64,000 nt of DNA, from NCBI RefSeq assembly GCF_027943255.1, contig NC_072895.1:70930001-70994000 (forward strand), written 5' to 3'. The notes below the pieces were generated by a model. The model ran no database searches. It was not told where the DNA came from and saw only the letters and a program-made list of their open reading frames with translations. This document shows positions 44,716-56,944 of this stretch, piece by piece. Position numbers and translations under genes: made by a program. This DNA is from Anastrepha obliqua (Eukaryota; Arthropoda; Insecta; Diptera; Tephritidae). Numbering within the stretch: position 1 is the stretch's first letter; each line of letters begins with the position of its first letter.

Positions 44716-45539
44716 TATAAGTTCATCCGTTCGCTATATACAATAGTAAGCAGATTCATTGATTTTTTTTTTTGATAAGGAAAACTAACAGTTTTTACAA
44801 AATATTGTATAAAAACGACTTATTATATTATTCATATCTATTCCTCTTTCTAGCAGTCCTGACAATTAATTCACTAATCTAAACTAACAAAAGTGCAGGG
44901 TAGAATGTACTTATTTCCTTATCAACGGATGTATGCGACAGCTGAAGAACTTCCTTTAATAAATAAAGTTACCTACTCATGGATCTGTGTGCGCCCACTA
45001 CATAAATTTTCATTTGACTCGAAAGGAAACTAATTTCGTAAAAGATTTGCAAGAAGAACAACTAAATTAATCTGAAGCTAGACATCAAGTAAGGCTGCCG
45101 ATGGAAAAAAGTCGAACGCACATAATAAACATAGTTCACATACACAATTACATAGGTATATGCATATGTAAGTAACATAAATATGTGTGAGAAAGCACAT
45201 TTTGGGGAGTACCATAAGCTCAATTAACGCGACAAAAAATTAAATCTGACTTAAGGGGTGGCCAAATGGCTTCTGACCCTTTCGTTATTTTGTTTTATCT
45301 GTATTGCTTTGAAGTACTGTTACAGGCACAAGTAAGCAGTAAACTTAGCTAAATAATTGCTCAGAGAGTAGACCGCAATTGGTTTTCTGTAGAGCGGTAA
45401 CACAGATTTTGAGCGTAATGTGCATGTACACCGGTTGATCTACATATCAAGAAGATGGCTACCAGGATCGGATGTAAGTTAAATGAAGTGGGTTGCTGGA
45501 GGGAAACATGGGCATGCCGGTCTATTATTGCGACAAACT
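44716..45539. other. No gene seen
   Basis: AT-rich; nothing recognised. Confidence 0.55.
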
Positions 45540-46440
45540 CAGTTCACCTTGGTGAGAGCTGATTACAGCATCCCAACTGTGACATTCAACAGGAATTTTG
45601 GCACCAACTTTCCATCTCGGGAGGAATAGAGGACTTTTACTAAACAACTTCAACCCAAAAGTCTACACAGATGGTTCAAAAATGGATTGTGGCGTTGGAG
45701 CTGGTATATATTCCCGTAGACTTAGAATTGGAAAATCTATAATCTATATATATAATCCAATACTTGCAGTATCTTCCGAGCGGAAGTACTGGCCAATAAA
45801 AGCAATATCTTTCGGATAGCCAAGCTGCAAACCAAGCACTAGATTCAGTTACAACAACATCTAAACTGGTTGATCAAAGCAGAAACAGTATAACTCCACA
45901 CAAAATTTTCTTAATCTGGGTCCCGGGACCACGCAACATTGAAGAAAATGAAAAAGCAGTCGTGGCAAGTCGGGGATCTGCTAATAATAATATTCTTGCA
46001 AAACGTTACGCCAAAAAAGAAACATCAATTCTGACAATATGAAACAAAGGGATGCCTACAAATTCACGGCAGTGATAATTGGATTTTGGTCTATTAGAGA
46101 ACCAGCAGCCAAATGGGCATCCCTTACAACCCGCACTGTCACAGTCATAAACAAGCGGAGAAAAAGGAAGCAATCTTCCATTTCCCCTGTGAATGCGTTG
46201 CCTTATGGAAGGAAAGAATGTCAACCCTGGACAAACTATTGTTGGAGAGTCTCAAACAACTGTTAGGCTTAGACGTCTACAACCTAGTAATATTCTTAAA
46301 TCGCACAGTTTGTACGAGTATATAGGCATGCTGTAAAATAATCCTTAAGCAAGTTGGTAGCGAGGAAGTGACAACCAAATGGTGCGGAAACGCTAGTTGG
46401 GTTCTGGATGAATCACCACTTTAGGCAACCAACCAACCAA
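45540..46440 (+). mobile_element. LOA/I-like retrotransposon 3' part, degenerate
   Basis: KVYTDGSKMDCGVGAGIYS (~45658) is the first RNase H block with its Asp. After frameshifts LSDSQAANQALDSVTTTSKL (~45818) gives the third, and IWVPGPRNIEENEKA (~45915) the PGH/NExAD block, with His lost (PGP). Then MGIPYNPHCHSHKQAEKKEA and FHFPCECVAL (~46113) give the C-terminal zinc-binding block with one Cys changed to His. The 3' end carries AACC repeats at 46421-46437. Confidence 0.75.
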
Positions 46441-49400
46441 TGCCTAGTGAGAGTAAAATTAAAAGATAAATCATCTTTGACAGCAGTGTTTTTCGTGGAT
46501 TCAATTCGCGAAAGAAGAAAATATTTTTTTCTATTTTTATAAAAGTCTCGAGTGCTTTTCTTGCAATAATTACCGATTTCTATGGAGATTTTGTGGAACA
46601 ACGTGTATCCTTACATAATAAATAATACGCATTTAATTAAAAGCCTACACGCGGTTGTGCTCAGATTTTTACTTAAAGCCTACATGGCATAGACGTAATA
46701 ATTAATTTCGCTACAAAAGTCTTGCGGCCCCCACAAATGAACGAAAGTGGTTTACGCGCAATAATTCTTTGTTTCTGCTTTATTTCGGTATACTACAGTT
46801 GTTGCTTTTCTTTTAAATAAGTACACACATGCGACAATTAAGCTTCTAATTAAGTTCCGTCATAAATACAGATTTAAGTTGTTTATTTATTACAGTCGAA
46901 AGAACTTTGTAAAAAAAAAGAAAACAAAAAGAAAAAAGGGAAATAAAAAAGATAAAAAGTAAATAATACGAGCAGTCAAAAAGAAATATTACATTAAAAC
47001 AAACAAAGCGAAGAAGGAGGATATAAATTATCAAAACAGAGACACAAACGCATTTACAGTTGTTATATATTTTTATGTGGATACACAAAAATGTGTGGCC
47101 ACTTAGTTGACTTATGCTGAGTAGGCGACATTGGTGTTGTGCTTATGCGGGTGTACGTGAGTGTGTGTGTGTTAATTTTCCTGCAGTCACAGCACAGCAG
47201 TGCGCCTAAATTGAGTTAAGTAAAATTTAATACAAAGGTGGACTCAATCAATCAGTGTCAATTTGTCGTTAATGTGTGTGTGGGCACCAGAAAATGTACA
47301 CAGGCCTGGTAAAAAATGAAGGTGTGAAGCAGAAGAGGAAAAATAATAGCAATAGGTTGGCAAAAAATTGGCAGCTACATATTTCAAAATTAGGTGAATT
47401 GCAATGTGGATAGAAAATGGATAAACGAAAGAAATAAATACACTCAAATGGAATGGAAGAAAAAAAAGGTGGAAAGCATTAGAGGTCAAATCAAAAGTAA
47501 AACACTGGATTCAATAGTAGTACACATCTAAATAGCCATATAGCATAGTCTGAATCTGAACGCTGAAGTGGTATTTTTAAGAGATTGGTCAGTAAAGGAG
47601 ACACAAAAAAGGAAACAGAATAGTACACATTTTTGCCTACACCAATGTAAATTTATTCTTTTTATTTTACTATATGTACTAGCATATATACATATTTATG
47701 TGTCAACTTGTGCATTAGGATGTCCCAAACAAAATTTTATTCACTTCATGCTAACCGCAAAATTTATTCCATGGCCAATAATTTCTATGGCAAATAATTT
47801 TTATTTATTTATTTAATACTTACCCATGCCGTCAAAGTTTTTAAACTTACCATTCAAAAATTAATTTTTCCGTAATTTTGGTATAAAATGTTTACGGATC
47901 GAAATTATTTAATTTTCGAAAATTTCCAAAATATGGCATTAGAAATAAAATAAAATAGAGATTAAATTACTCAAACTCTTTTTTAATCAAGTTAGGGTAA
48001 AACTTTATGAAGAGAAGTTAAAAGAGGAGATTAAAAAATTTCGATCTGTAGACATTCTACAAAATTTTCCGAAAGGTGCTTTTTTGCCACGGGAATTCAA
48101 TAGTCATTTTCGAAGCGCTGGCGGCACGAATAAAAAAAAAAGTGTATCTGATTTTTGGGCCCCAGAATAAATTTGAGGGGTAGCACTATAAAAACAATTT
48201 TTTGTTATGGGTCTTATTAATGTGAAATAAAATGCGCGTCCTTGCTTACTATAACTTTATGCTCACTGTGTTGAAAAATCACAATATTCGCACACGTTTG
48301 CACAATGTCACACACATCCCCAGCAGAATATCGTTGCCAGGTATAGCCAGGAGCTTGTAAAGCGTAAAAAATAAACACAGATATTTGAAAAATGCCATTG
48401 GTCAACACTCAGACCAGAATGTATAATGAAAGTCGTCTGCGAAAATTGTGAACTTTGCTGCACTTAAATGATGTCAATGTTCATTTATTTCGTTTGAAAT
48501 ATTGATGGTTTAAAAGGGTCCAGCATAAAAATTCTGCTGTCCATATGTGAAATGTGTACACACACAGGCACACATGCATGCAGCATATAAAAGCTTTTAC
48601 ATTGAATTTTTATGAAAAATTATTAGCTTTGACCCTATCGCCGTTAACTCTCGCTTCAGGTATTGAGCTAAAGCAACCCATTAGCTAAGAGCTTCGTTGA
48701 AAGATGATGACATCAAACACATAAATGCTTCGATATAAGGCTGGTAAAATATATATTATTTTTCGACAATACATAATAAAAGTTTTATAGGTAATTCTGC
48801 GCGCAGTGATTGTCACGTTGACTGGAATATTTTGGCATGGCTAATAAATTGAGTAGTAGAGTAGAAACCGCCTCTCGCACATGAATTCAGTGAATGGTAT
48901 AGATTCCATTTTTCAAAAGTGACAAAAAAACATAAATGTTTGCCAAAATTTTGAATAAAAATATATATAGAAATAATTCATTGATTTTATGCAAAATAAT
49001 TCATTTGCACATGCAAAATGCCAACGGAAAATAAGAAAGAAGGAAAAATGTACAAGCCAAAAAGTGAACCAGTTATTTACTTGGCGTAACACCAAAAAAA
49101 ATGCCGTTTTACATTTTAATGCAAACGCCTTGTATAATTCTCTTGACTACGCTCAGCTCTGTTACCTCTCGTGTATTAATTTTTCTCCAGTCGTGTTAGA
49201 ATTATAAATAATACGATGACGCATTTGACATTTAATAAGTCCCTTAAAGTTTGCAACACACCTTTGTATTACTTTTGTAGAAGATTGCGCTATATTTTTA
49301 CACAAAATTTTTAAAAATTAAATAGGAAATAAATAAATAGTTAAAATTTGTCAATAAGTCTCTGCGCTGTAATTATTTACCTCACTGAACATACACATAC

Positions 49401-49499
49401 GTAGAACTCCAATAAATGGGTCTCACAAACTCTAAGCAACCCAATAGTATCAACTCTACTTACGCATTTATTTCACCTGTTTGATCACATTTACTTATA
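46441..49499. other. No gene seen; A-rich plus strand
   Basis: 3 kb with strong A-over-T excess on the plus strand at 46900-47500 (purine-rich AAAGAAAAAAGGG-type sequence, GTGTGTGTGT at 47161-47171). Minus-strand frames there are hydrophobic artefacts of poly-T. Confidence 0.6.
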
Positions 49500-50381
49500 A
49501 AGGGTGGTTAAGTTTTAAGAACCGATGTTGCTTTTGAATAAAATACAATTTTTTTAATTAATTATTGTTATTTCTCTTTATTATGATAATATTGGTAGAG
49601 CTCAATTCCGCATAAAACAAAATATTGGCCAAATGGCCGCCGCGGCACACCTCCATCCGATGGTCCAAATTTTCGATGACCCTAAGGCATAATTGAGATT
49701 CTATGCCGTTAATGTGCCGAATTATCTCATCCTTTAGCTCTTGAATTGTTGCTGGCTTATCGACGTACACCTTTTCTTTCAAATAACCCCAAAGAAAGAA
49801 GTCCAACGGTGGCAAATCACATGATCTTGGCGGCCTATTGGCATTTTCGCGACGTGAGATTATTCGGCCATCAAACGTTTCGCGCAAAAGAGCCATTATT
49901 TCGTTAGCTGTTGGACAAGTGGCACCATCCTGTTGAAACCACATATCGTCCACATGCATATCTTCCAATTCGGGCCATAAAAAGTTCGTTATCATCTCAC
50001 GATAGCGAGCACTATCCACAGTAACTGCCTGACCGGCCTCATTTTGGAAAATATACGGCCCAATGATGGGTGTATTGGTTTTGCGGCAATCACTCTTGGA
50101 TTATCACTCTCCCAAATGCGGCAATTCTGCTTATTGACGAATCCACTGAGGTAAAAATGTGCCTCATCACTGGAGATGAAGTGCGCGATATGCATTTTGA
50201 TTTGAACGCCCATTTTCATAATAAGCCTGAATAGCTTTAACGCATTGCTCGATTGTATGTCTTTGCATGGTTCAAATTGAATTAGTCTAAAATTGAAAAA
50301 TTTTAAATGAAATGCAGAAAAGCACTTGATGTTTAGGTGTGGATCACATTAAACATCGGCCCTTAAAATTTAACCACCCTT
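49500..50381 (-). mobile_element. DD41D (rosa-type) element, both ends intact, internally deleted
   Basis: Flanked by TA (49498-49499 and 50382-50383). Terminal repeats of ~30 bp start AAGGGTGGTTAAGTTTTAAG at left and read AAGGGTGGTTAAATTTTAAG from the right, both followed by a CCGATGTT word. At 882 bp, with two deletions in the transposase, it is a non-autonomous derivative. Confidence 0.93.
49558..50268 (-). pseudogene. DD41D transposase pseudogene with two internal deletions
   Basis: Starts MQRHTIEQCVKAIQAYYENG at 50268. After ~30 codons the frame shifts directly to SSDEAHFYLSGFVNKQNCRI, the first catalytic Asp, losing most of the DNA-binding domain. A second deletion after RVI removes ~25 residues and shifts frame, resuming GPYIFQNEAGQAVTVDSARY. 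The second Asp (WFQQDGATC) and third (DLPPLDFFLWGY) are intact and exactly 41 residues apart. The C-terminus (CRGGHLANILF) runs to a stop at ~49558. Without its binding domain it cannot recognise ends. Confidence 0.88.
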
Positions 50382-52089
50382 TATAAATGAAATGACGCAG
50401 GGAGAGCGAGTGAAGGTATATCTATAGGCCATGGACTAACCAAGTTAGTGATAATGGTTTTCGAAGTACTATATATTTTATGGAAGCTTATTTGCGTTGT
50501 GCATTCCTCTGACTGTTTATCCTCAATGTTCATATAATATATACACACACACATACAAGTGCTTACATATTAATGACGGTGTGCATCAACATTGCAAACA
50601 TTTTTTTCTAAGGTGCAGCTCCTTTATTTTCAACTCTAACTACCTAACTTCTATTCCTGGCTATCTAACAGTGGTTATGCCAGAGAGGGTTTTGTTAGGG
50701 CAGGCAGATTATCATTTGTCAGTGACCATTTGTTGTTAGTTGACAGTGACAAATTACCTGCCGCAAGTGGAGAGTGCAAGAACACAGCCACTTGTTGTGC
50801 CATATTGATGTTATCTATACTCGTATGTATGTTGGCTACACTACGTTTGGATGCACTCCTATATCTGTTTAAATGTACGAGTATTAGCAAACTTTAGTGT
50901 ACAAACGGGTTAGTAAAATATCTGGTGGATAACAAGTCAACTTTTTTTATTATCGCTAGAGGTATACAAATACAAAATTTCAGTAAAGAAGTAAAATAGT
51001 TTAATGTATTTTTCTTTTATTTATTATAACTTTTGTTGAAATTGGTGCAATATCTATGGACTTTTAAGCGTCTTCATCATTTGAATTGTATTTCCAGTTA
51101 CTATCTTAAAGTAGAGTGAAGCAGTATTAAATCAATTGCTTTGCATCCTTTGAATGTCAAACCTTACCTTACAAGACTTTGGCTCCATCTGGCAGAATGC
51201 CCTTGGACTATCTTATCACTTACTTTTTCCACTCTTTATATTATTTGAACTTTCCGATTATATGACTCATAATATGACACGAAAAAGTCATGGACGCTAT
51301 TTTTAGTTTTACCAGTTCTCTCTCCTATAGAAATGTAGAAGCAGAATAGTAAAGTGTTTAACAATTGCGTTTGTTATTTGCATAAAATAAGCAAGCTGAC
51401 GTGGCCCCTAGAATAATTTGAATGGAAATCAAAGAAAAATAGTATTATTTTTTTAATGGACTAAATTAATAATTTTTCCTAGTGTCAAAAAATAAATTTT
51501 AATTAGTTTTATTTTTTAAATAAAAAAAAATTCATTATAAGCACTTCAAGAGTTTTAAAATAAAAAACGAGGCCCATATGCAACGCTAGACATTAGTGGC
51601 GGGTGGAGTTGTATCAACAACTTCAACTTGGTTGTCACTTAACGCTGGGCACATCAATGCAGGAGATATGATAACGCTAAGCAACAAGAAATATCGATGG
51701 GAACTTTTGTCACCAAGGTATCCCTTAACATCAATAACTTAATTCTTTCTGCACACACAACTGCAAGACCTGCGTTAGTGCTTACTAGATGGAATAGTTA
51801 ATACACACCGAGAAATTTGGTCATCAAGGCCAACCAGGTAATTAAATAAGTGTACACAAATCACGAAACTTCTAAGCATCTGGGAAACTGAAGCATTCAC
51901 TACAATAATTAGAAAATTGAATTCATATTGAAAAAAACGTAATTTAAGAACGGAGAGCCGCTTTTATTTTATAAAGCTTGTCAAAGCCTGCGGCAAACTG
52001 CTTAATATTGAATTACAGTCGGAGTCATTGGTAAGTTGCTCCGAAGTTGATTGCGAAGTACCTTCGGAAATCTCTGATAACCCAGAAAA
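50382..52089. other. No gene seen
   Basis: AT-rich; nothing recognised. Confidence 0.55.
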
Positions 52090-53460
52090 TTAAAAAAATG
52101 GTAATACGTTTTCAATATAGCTAGTTTTAAGAGCCCATATGTTTGCCTCAAAGATTTCAGGTCAATCAGTATTTCTTCTGGAAAACCTTCAAAGACTGTG
52201 TGACCTACAAATAAGAAAGGGGCTTACGCAAGACCGGTATGCTTTTAGGAAAAGCAGACTGATAGAATTTATTCTGCATAAGATCACAAAGTATTAAGAA
52301 GAGCCTGTTATGCAAAACGATTCTAAAGTGAGTGCCCTTTATATTATAATATGGAATGATGCCCTCTGTAATGTTCTACCGAAGGTTAGGTTAGGTTAGG
52401 TTGGCATGGTTGCCCAGGGAGTGAGCACACCTGGCCGAAGAAGGATTCGTCCTTTGTGATACCATTGTGAAGGAAGTGAGGTGAAGGGAAGGACCGATGA
52501 GGTGCAGGGAGAGGGCGGGGAGAGGTGATGATGGAATGGTTACGAGCGTGCGGATTATGAACGATGACTATGTTTGCGTCAACCGCTTTGTGCTGCTGAT
52601 GAAACTCATCAGATTTTTAATGTCAGCGCCAGCTATATCAGCAGGCGTGGCAAAGAAGTAAGAGCCAAGATGCCTGGATCTTAGCCCCGCCAGAGCAGGG
52701 CAGCTAAGGAGAAGCTGCTGAAATGATTCCACCTCATCCTCCATACACCTAGCACAAAAAGGACTCGAGGTGATTCCAAGTCTCACAGCATGCATTCCTC
52801 GCGCATTGTGTCCTGTGAGAGAACCCACTAGATTGGAGAGCTGATATTTTGTCAGCCTCAGAAGCTCGCCCGAGCGCCTTCGATCCACACGTTTCCGTAA
52901 TGTCGCTGTGACCGGGAACTCAGATGAGGCTGATGTCAAAGAATTCGGACGCAGTCGAAAGTTAGGTCAAGCATTCCTTGACCAATTCCGAATGCACCGT
53001 CATAGACCCGAGGACCCTTATTGCCGCTTGGCTGTCGGAGTAAATATTTACTTTCTTGACTGTTAGTACGCATTTGAGCAGCCAATCAGCTGCCTCCTTG
53101 ATCGCGGCTACCTCTGCCTGGAACACACTGCAGTGGTCCGGTAACCTGAATTTTAGTCTGATGGGGAGCCCTTCGCAAAAGACTCCTCCACCAACCTTTC
53201 CTTCCAACTTCGATCCATCCGTGAACAAGTTCACCAGGCCCTGCCCCAAGTGTATCCCTCCGTCCACTCTTCCCTTGACGGGATGTGAGTGGAGAATGTT
53301 CCGGTTGGACTAAACGAGGGTATACACTGGTCTGTTGACAGAGGGATGTTCTACCGAAACTGGTCAAAAAATCCCTAAAAAAACGATAAAAGGAGAGTAT
53401 TAAAAAGGCACCAATAGTCTCTAGTGCTGCAGGGAGACGTTAAAAAATATATACTTTTTG
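52090..53460 (+). mobile_element. Degenerate non-LTR reverse transcriptase fragment, split by an LOA insertion
   Basis: Plus-strand words near 52190-52300, IRKGLTQDRYAFRK and then IEFILHKITK, resemble the palm-entry block GLxxxQYGFRKGRST-IDAI of R1/Jockey-type reverse transcriptases. IIWNDALCNVLPK (~52345) follows, is interrupted by the LOA copy at 52384-53345, and resumes LVKKSLKK after it. Heavily decayed, so family is uncertain. Confidence 0.4.
52384..53345 (-). mobile_element. LOA-like retrotransposon, 5'-truncated, 13-bp target duplication
   Basis: Exact duplication ATGTTCTACCGAA at 52371-52383 and 53346-53358. Minus-strand content: RNase H with LFTDGSKLEGKVGGGVF (~53220), CSVFQAEVAAIKEAADWLL (~53110) and YSDSQAAIRVLGS (~53030). 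There is a frameshift in the PGH region (~52950), then YQLSNLVGSLTGHNARGMHA and the zinc block CARCMEDEVESFQQLLLSCP (~52745), stop at 52568. A ~180-bp GC-rich 3' UTR ends in AACCT repeats (plus strand GGTTAGGTTAGGTTAGG, 52384-52400). Young insertion; only one clear frameshift. Confidence 0.9.
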
Positions 53461-54005
53461 ATTTAGATAATAAGACTGTGAGCAACATGTCGAAATAAAA
53501 TACTACTTATGTGCTCAAGAATATTTTCAAGTCGGATGGGCGGTGTATCTCTATTTTCTTCCAAATGTACTATATATTAAATCTCATCTTCCAAAGTATA
53601 TCCACAATATTTCACAGGATATATGTATGCAATCCGTAAACGATTAAAATTTTGGCTTTTGATACCATACGTGTGATTAAAAGCATACTAATGAGTAAAC
53701 GTCTAACCATTTAGTTAGAGTAGGCGTGGTCCCGACTTTCTTAGGCTCGCAACTTGTTAAGTCACTTCTTCATTTAATCATTAAAGAAGGCATACGATAC
53801 CTTCAATCTCAAAACATCTAGCTATGCTTACATTCTCAGCAGGCATCTAAGTTCTAAGCTTGATGTTCAGTTTTATGTTCTAAATACATTTTTTTTTGTT
53901 ACTACTCCACTACGGACTCTTACTCTTAATTTTCAAAAACTTAGCCAATGAAAAAAAGTTAGTACGCAACCAATATTTCCAAAGACGATTCTTTAATTGA
54001 TTTAA
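53461..54005. other. No gene seen
   Basis: AT-rich; nothing recognised. Confidence 0.55.
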
Positions 54006-55368
54006 CCCTTGAGAACACGCGCCTCGTAAGATAGCACGGATTCTCGCGCATGAGCATTTTGCTCACTTCATGTAAGAATGTAACTTTTTAATGAATTATG
54101 ATTTTTTAAACATTTCCTTTTTAACATAGTTATAATACCAAGTCATTTTTTTTGCAATTATGTGTTTATTTAAGAACACTGTAAAATTAGATAGATTCAT
54201 TCAATCAAGACATAACCAAAAATTTTACATTCATAATTTAGTATATTAACAAAAAAAAAACTCTTTGTAACAAAATAAATAAATGAAAGACAAGAATCAG
54301 TCTTCGGTAAGATTGACATTTACGTTGCTTTCGAAGCAAGATGGGCACAAATACTTAACGTGTTCCGTGCGAAGTAATTTTCCACATAAAGTGCAGCCTT
54401 TTTTCGAACGTCTGTTTTCACTCCTGGGGCAAAGCTCGCAAAAGCCCGGTTGTAGGTGTTGGCTTTCAGGTTCTTTTGCTGGTACAATGCGATCCATAGT
54501 ATTTCTTAAATCACGAGGTAAAGTTTTTGTGGCCTGCCGATTAGAAATATGTGGCTTTATTAGCTCCAGGGCAATTTCCTTTAGAAACGTCCTCCTCTGG
54601 GTTAAATTCCCTGTATTTGATTTGTAAATTATTTGTGCGTTTATGCCAGTAATGTCAACAAGCGCGAAAGAGAGGCGCATTGGCCACCTGCAGGTTATCC
54701 TGGAAACTGAATATGTGCCTTTCATTTGATCAACAGTGTCTACACCCCCTTTCGTCTGGTTGTAAAAGGTTATTACTTCAGGTTTGTTCTCAGATGTTTC
54801 ATCATTAGCTTGGCCATCGGCATGAAGTGATGATAGCATAAGTACAACTTTTTTCTTTTCTTTCACTGGAACGTAAGAGACAAAAACCTTGTTTTCGGCA
54901 AATGCAGTCATTGTATGTGGTTGCGGCCTTCCTTTTGCTGAAATAAATTGAGATGGAATTTCCTTTTTATTTTTTCTTATTGTACCCACAATGGTCGTTT
55001 CTATATTGTTTGTATAGTTCATCTGCTAAAGGTATTGAAGTAAAATAATTATCCATGGTAATGTTTCTGCCACTATTCAAAATTGGGGCAGCAACCCTTT
55101 TCACAAATCGAGGTTTTCAACAAAAAAGATAAATCAAGAAATACTTACATTGTTTCTCGCGCAATGAGCAAAATGCCGCTCTTAAAAATCAACCGTCTGC
55201 CTACACGTCCGATCGTGCACTAATCGAAAGAAATGCTCGTCAAAGTACGATGCACAACTACTAGCGAAGGTACTCACCACAATTAGTGCCAGAATTACAT
55301 AGAACATAAAAATTTCGCGAAATGAAAAATTGCTTGAGCAAAATGCTCATAGCGCGTGTTCTCGAGGG
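54006..55368 (-). mobile_element. piggyBac element, internally deleted, complete ends
   Basis: Flanked by TTAA on both sides (54002-54005, 55369-55372), the piggyBac target. The 17-bp terminal repeats are CCCTTGAGAACACGCGC at left and CCCTCGAGAACACGCGC read from the right, one mismatch. An inner 16-bp inverted repeat, ATGAGCATTTTGCTCA, lies at 54050-54065 with its exact mirror at 55334-55349. The interior holds only the last ~45% of a transposase gene. At 1,363 bp it is a deletion derivative that could be moved only in trans. Confidence 0.95.
54297..55125 (-). pseudogene. piggyBac transposase, C-terminal part
   Basis: From the minus strand: [20 protein letters not shown] (~55090-55030) holds the second catalytic Asp block (MDNYFTS). 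A one-base frameshift near 55015-55025 leads into an open frame (54297-55022, 241 codons). That frame reads [15 protein letters not shown], then ITFYNQTKGGVDTVDQMKGT with the third catalytic Asp (GGVD), then RWPMRLSFALVDITGINAQI. It ends with a Cys-rich zinc-binding tail (CELCPRS, KKGCTLCGKLL, YLCPSCF). The N-terminus and first Asp are deleted at ~55117. Not functional as transposase; the Cys-rich domain could still fold. Confidence 0.93.
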
Positions 55369-55372
55369 TTAA

Positions 55373-56944
55373 AGCGTCAATTTATCTCTTCTAAAATAAT
55401 AAACCTTTCTATGTCTGATTAATGGTGGATAAATGGTTAGTAATGTGAGCTGCTCTGAATTTTCAAGACGTCATTTCACTCATCAGTGGTAATCAAATAT
55501 GAAACAACAATTTAAGAAAACTTTTCACACTAGAAAATACTAAACTCAGCTCTATTTCGTTGACAATTTCGGACTTAATTGCATTTGTAAGTGCATGTAC
55601 GCATACCTAGTACAGAGGAAACTTAGCAAGCATTTTCCAAATTCGGATAAGCTTTTATATTGGTATTTAATTCTGTAACACATTCCAGAAAGCAACTTAT
55701 GGCATTGTTCTGAAAGTAACTTACTGACGCGATTATTGGGATTATTTTGTTTTCTTGACATTCAAAGTTAAGGAGAAATATGAAATCAATGCTGCTTATG
55801 ATCTTAATGACAATTATCTTCCCCGTTACATTTCTGTAATTATGCGGCTTTGCAAATTTAATTTTCTCAGTATTCTCTGAGGTACTGACGCGTGACATTG
55901 AAATTAGCCCTTAACCGTAGAATATTGCGGTTATAGTACGGTTTTCACTTATATAAATTAAACAAAGGCAAGAGGAAAAAGAAATTACAAAAATAATGCT
56001 GAGTAAGAAGCATAAAAAGCGTTTAGGGAAAAAATAATTGAAAAGAACAAAACGTATATTTACTAAAAAAGAAAGTGGGCGGTGAACAGCTAAGCAACTG
56101 GTATTCGTAATTCATACTTTTTCCTCAATGCTGTTTAGAACTAGTGATCAGCCTTATTTTGTAAAATTCTTATACGAGTATATATGTATTATAGGAAGCA
56201 TATCAACACTAATTCCCAATAATTTACCAGCATTGATTCGCAAAGTTTCTTCTGACCAATATCCTTAATCACATAAGAATTAAAAGACAATCAGGAAAAT
56301 GTGAAACAATATAAGAGGACGCGCCTATAATAAAACAAACATATGGCGATTTTATATGGGAATTTTTAAGCAGGTGAATTTTTTTCATTTATAAATCTAA
56401 CTCAAAATGAAGTTGTTAAAGAAAAACGTTTTTCGACTGCTTAAAAAAGAATTGAAAAAAGCGAAAATCGTAATTTTAAATTATAAAATTTAATTTTACA
56501 TAAGAAACAATTTGAGGCTGCCTTACTAATGCTTTAATTATTTTATTATTAAATAATGCTTTTATCACTGTCATATAAGACAACTGTAGCACAATTTGGA
56601 AGTGACTTTATGTAATTGAAGTGAATTACGTAACTTGATTTACTTTGTCTTGAATTCAACATGTTAGCTGTACTAAAATAATGACTAAATAAAAAAACTT
56701 AGACTGAATAATCTACCAGTTTACTAAATTACTTTATAACTTGGAAATTTTTATGGAAATGTCATTTTGTAGAGCCGTAGAGTTCCTTTTAAATTTTATT
56801 AAACAAGGCCGTACCTGAAAGTCATAAAATTTTAATTATTATTATTTATATTATTTTAAAATTTAATTAAGGTTTTGTTGTAAGTAAGTACCTCGTGTAA
56901 GCAAAAAGTGGTGTAAGATTCCTTGACATTCAAAAAAGCTTTCC
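55373..56944. other. No gene seen
   Basis: AT-rich; nothing recognised. Confidence 0.55.

Noticed and set aside
47161..47171. Z-DNA-forming GT tract of interest
   Set aside because: Too short and too common in fly DNA to single out.
52384..52404. Telomeric TTAGG array
   Set aside because: Only about three units, at the 3' end of a retrotransposon; better explained as its tail.
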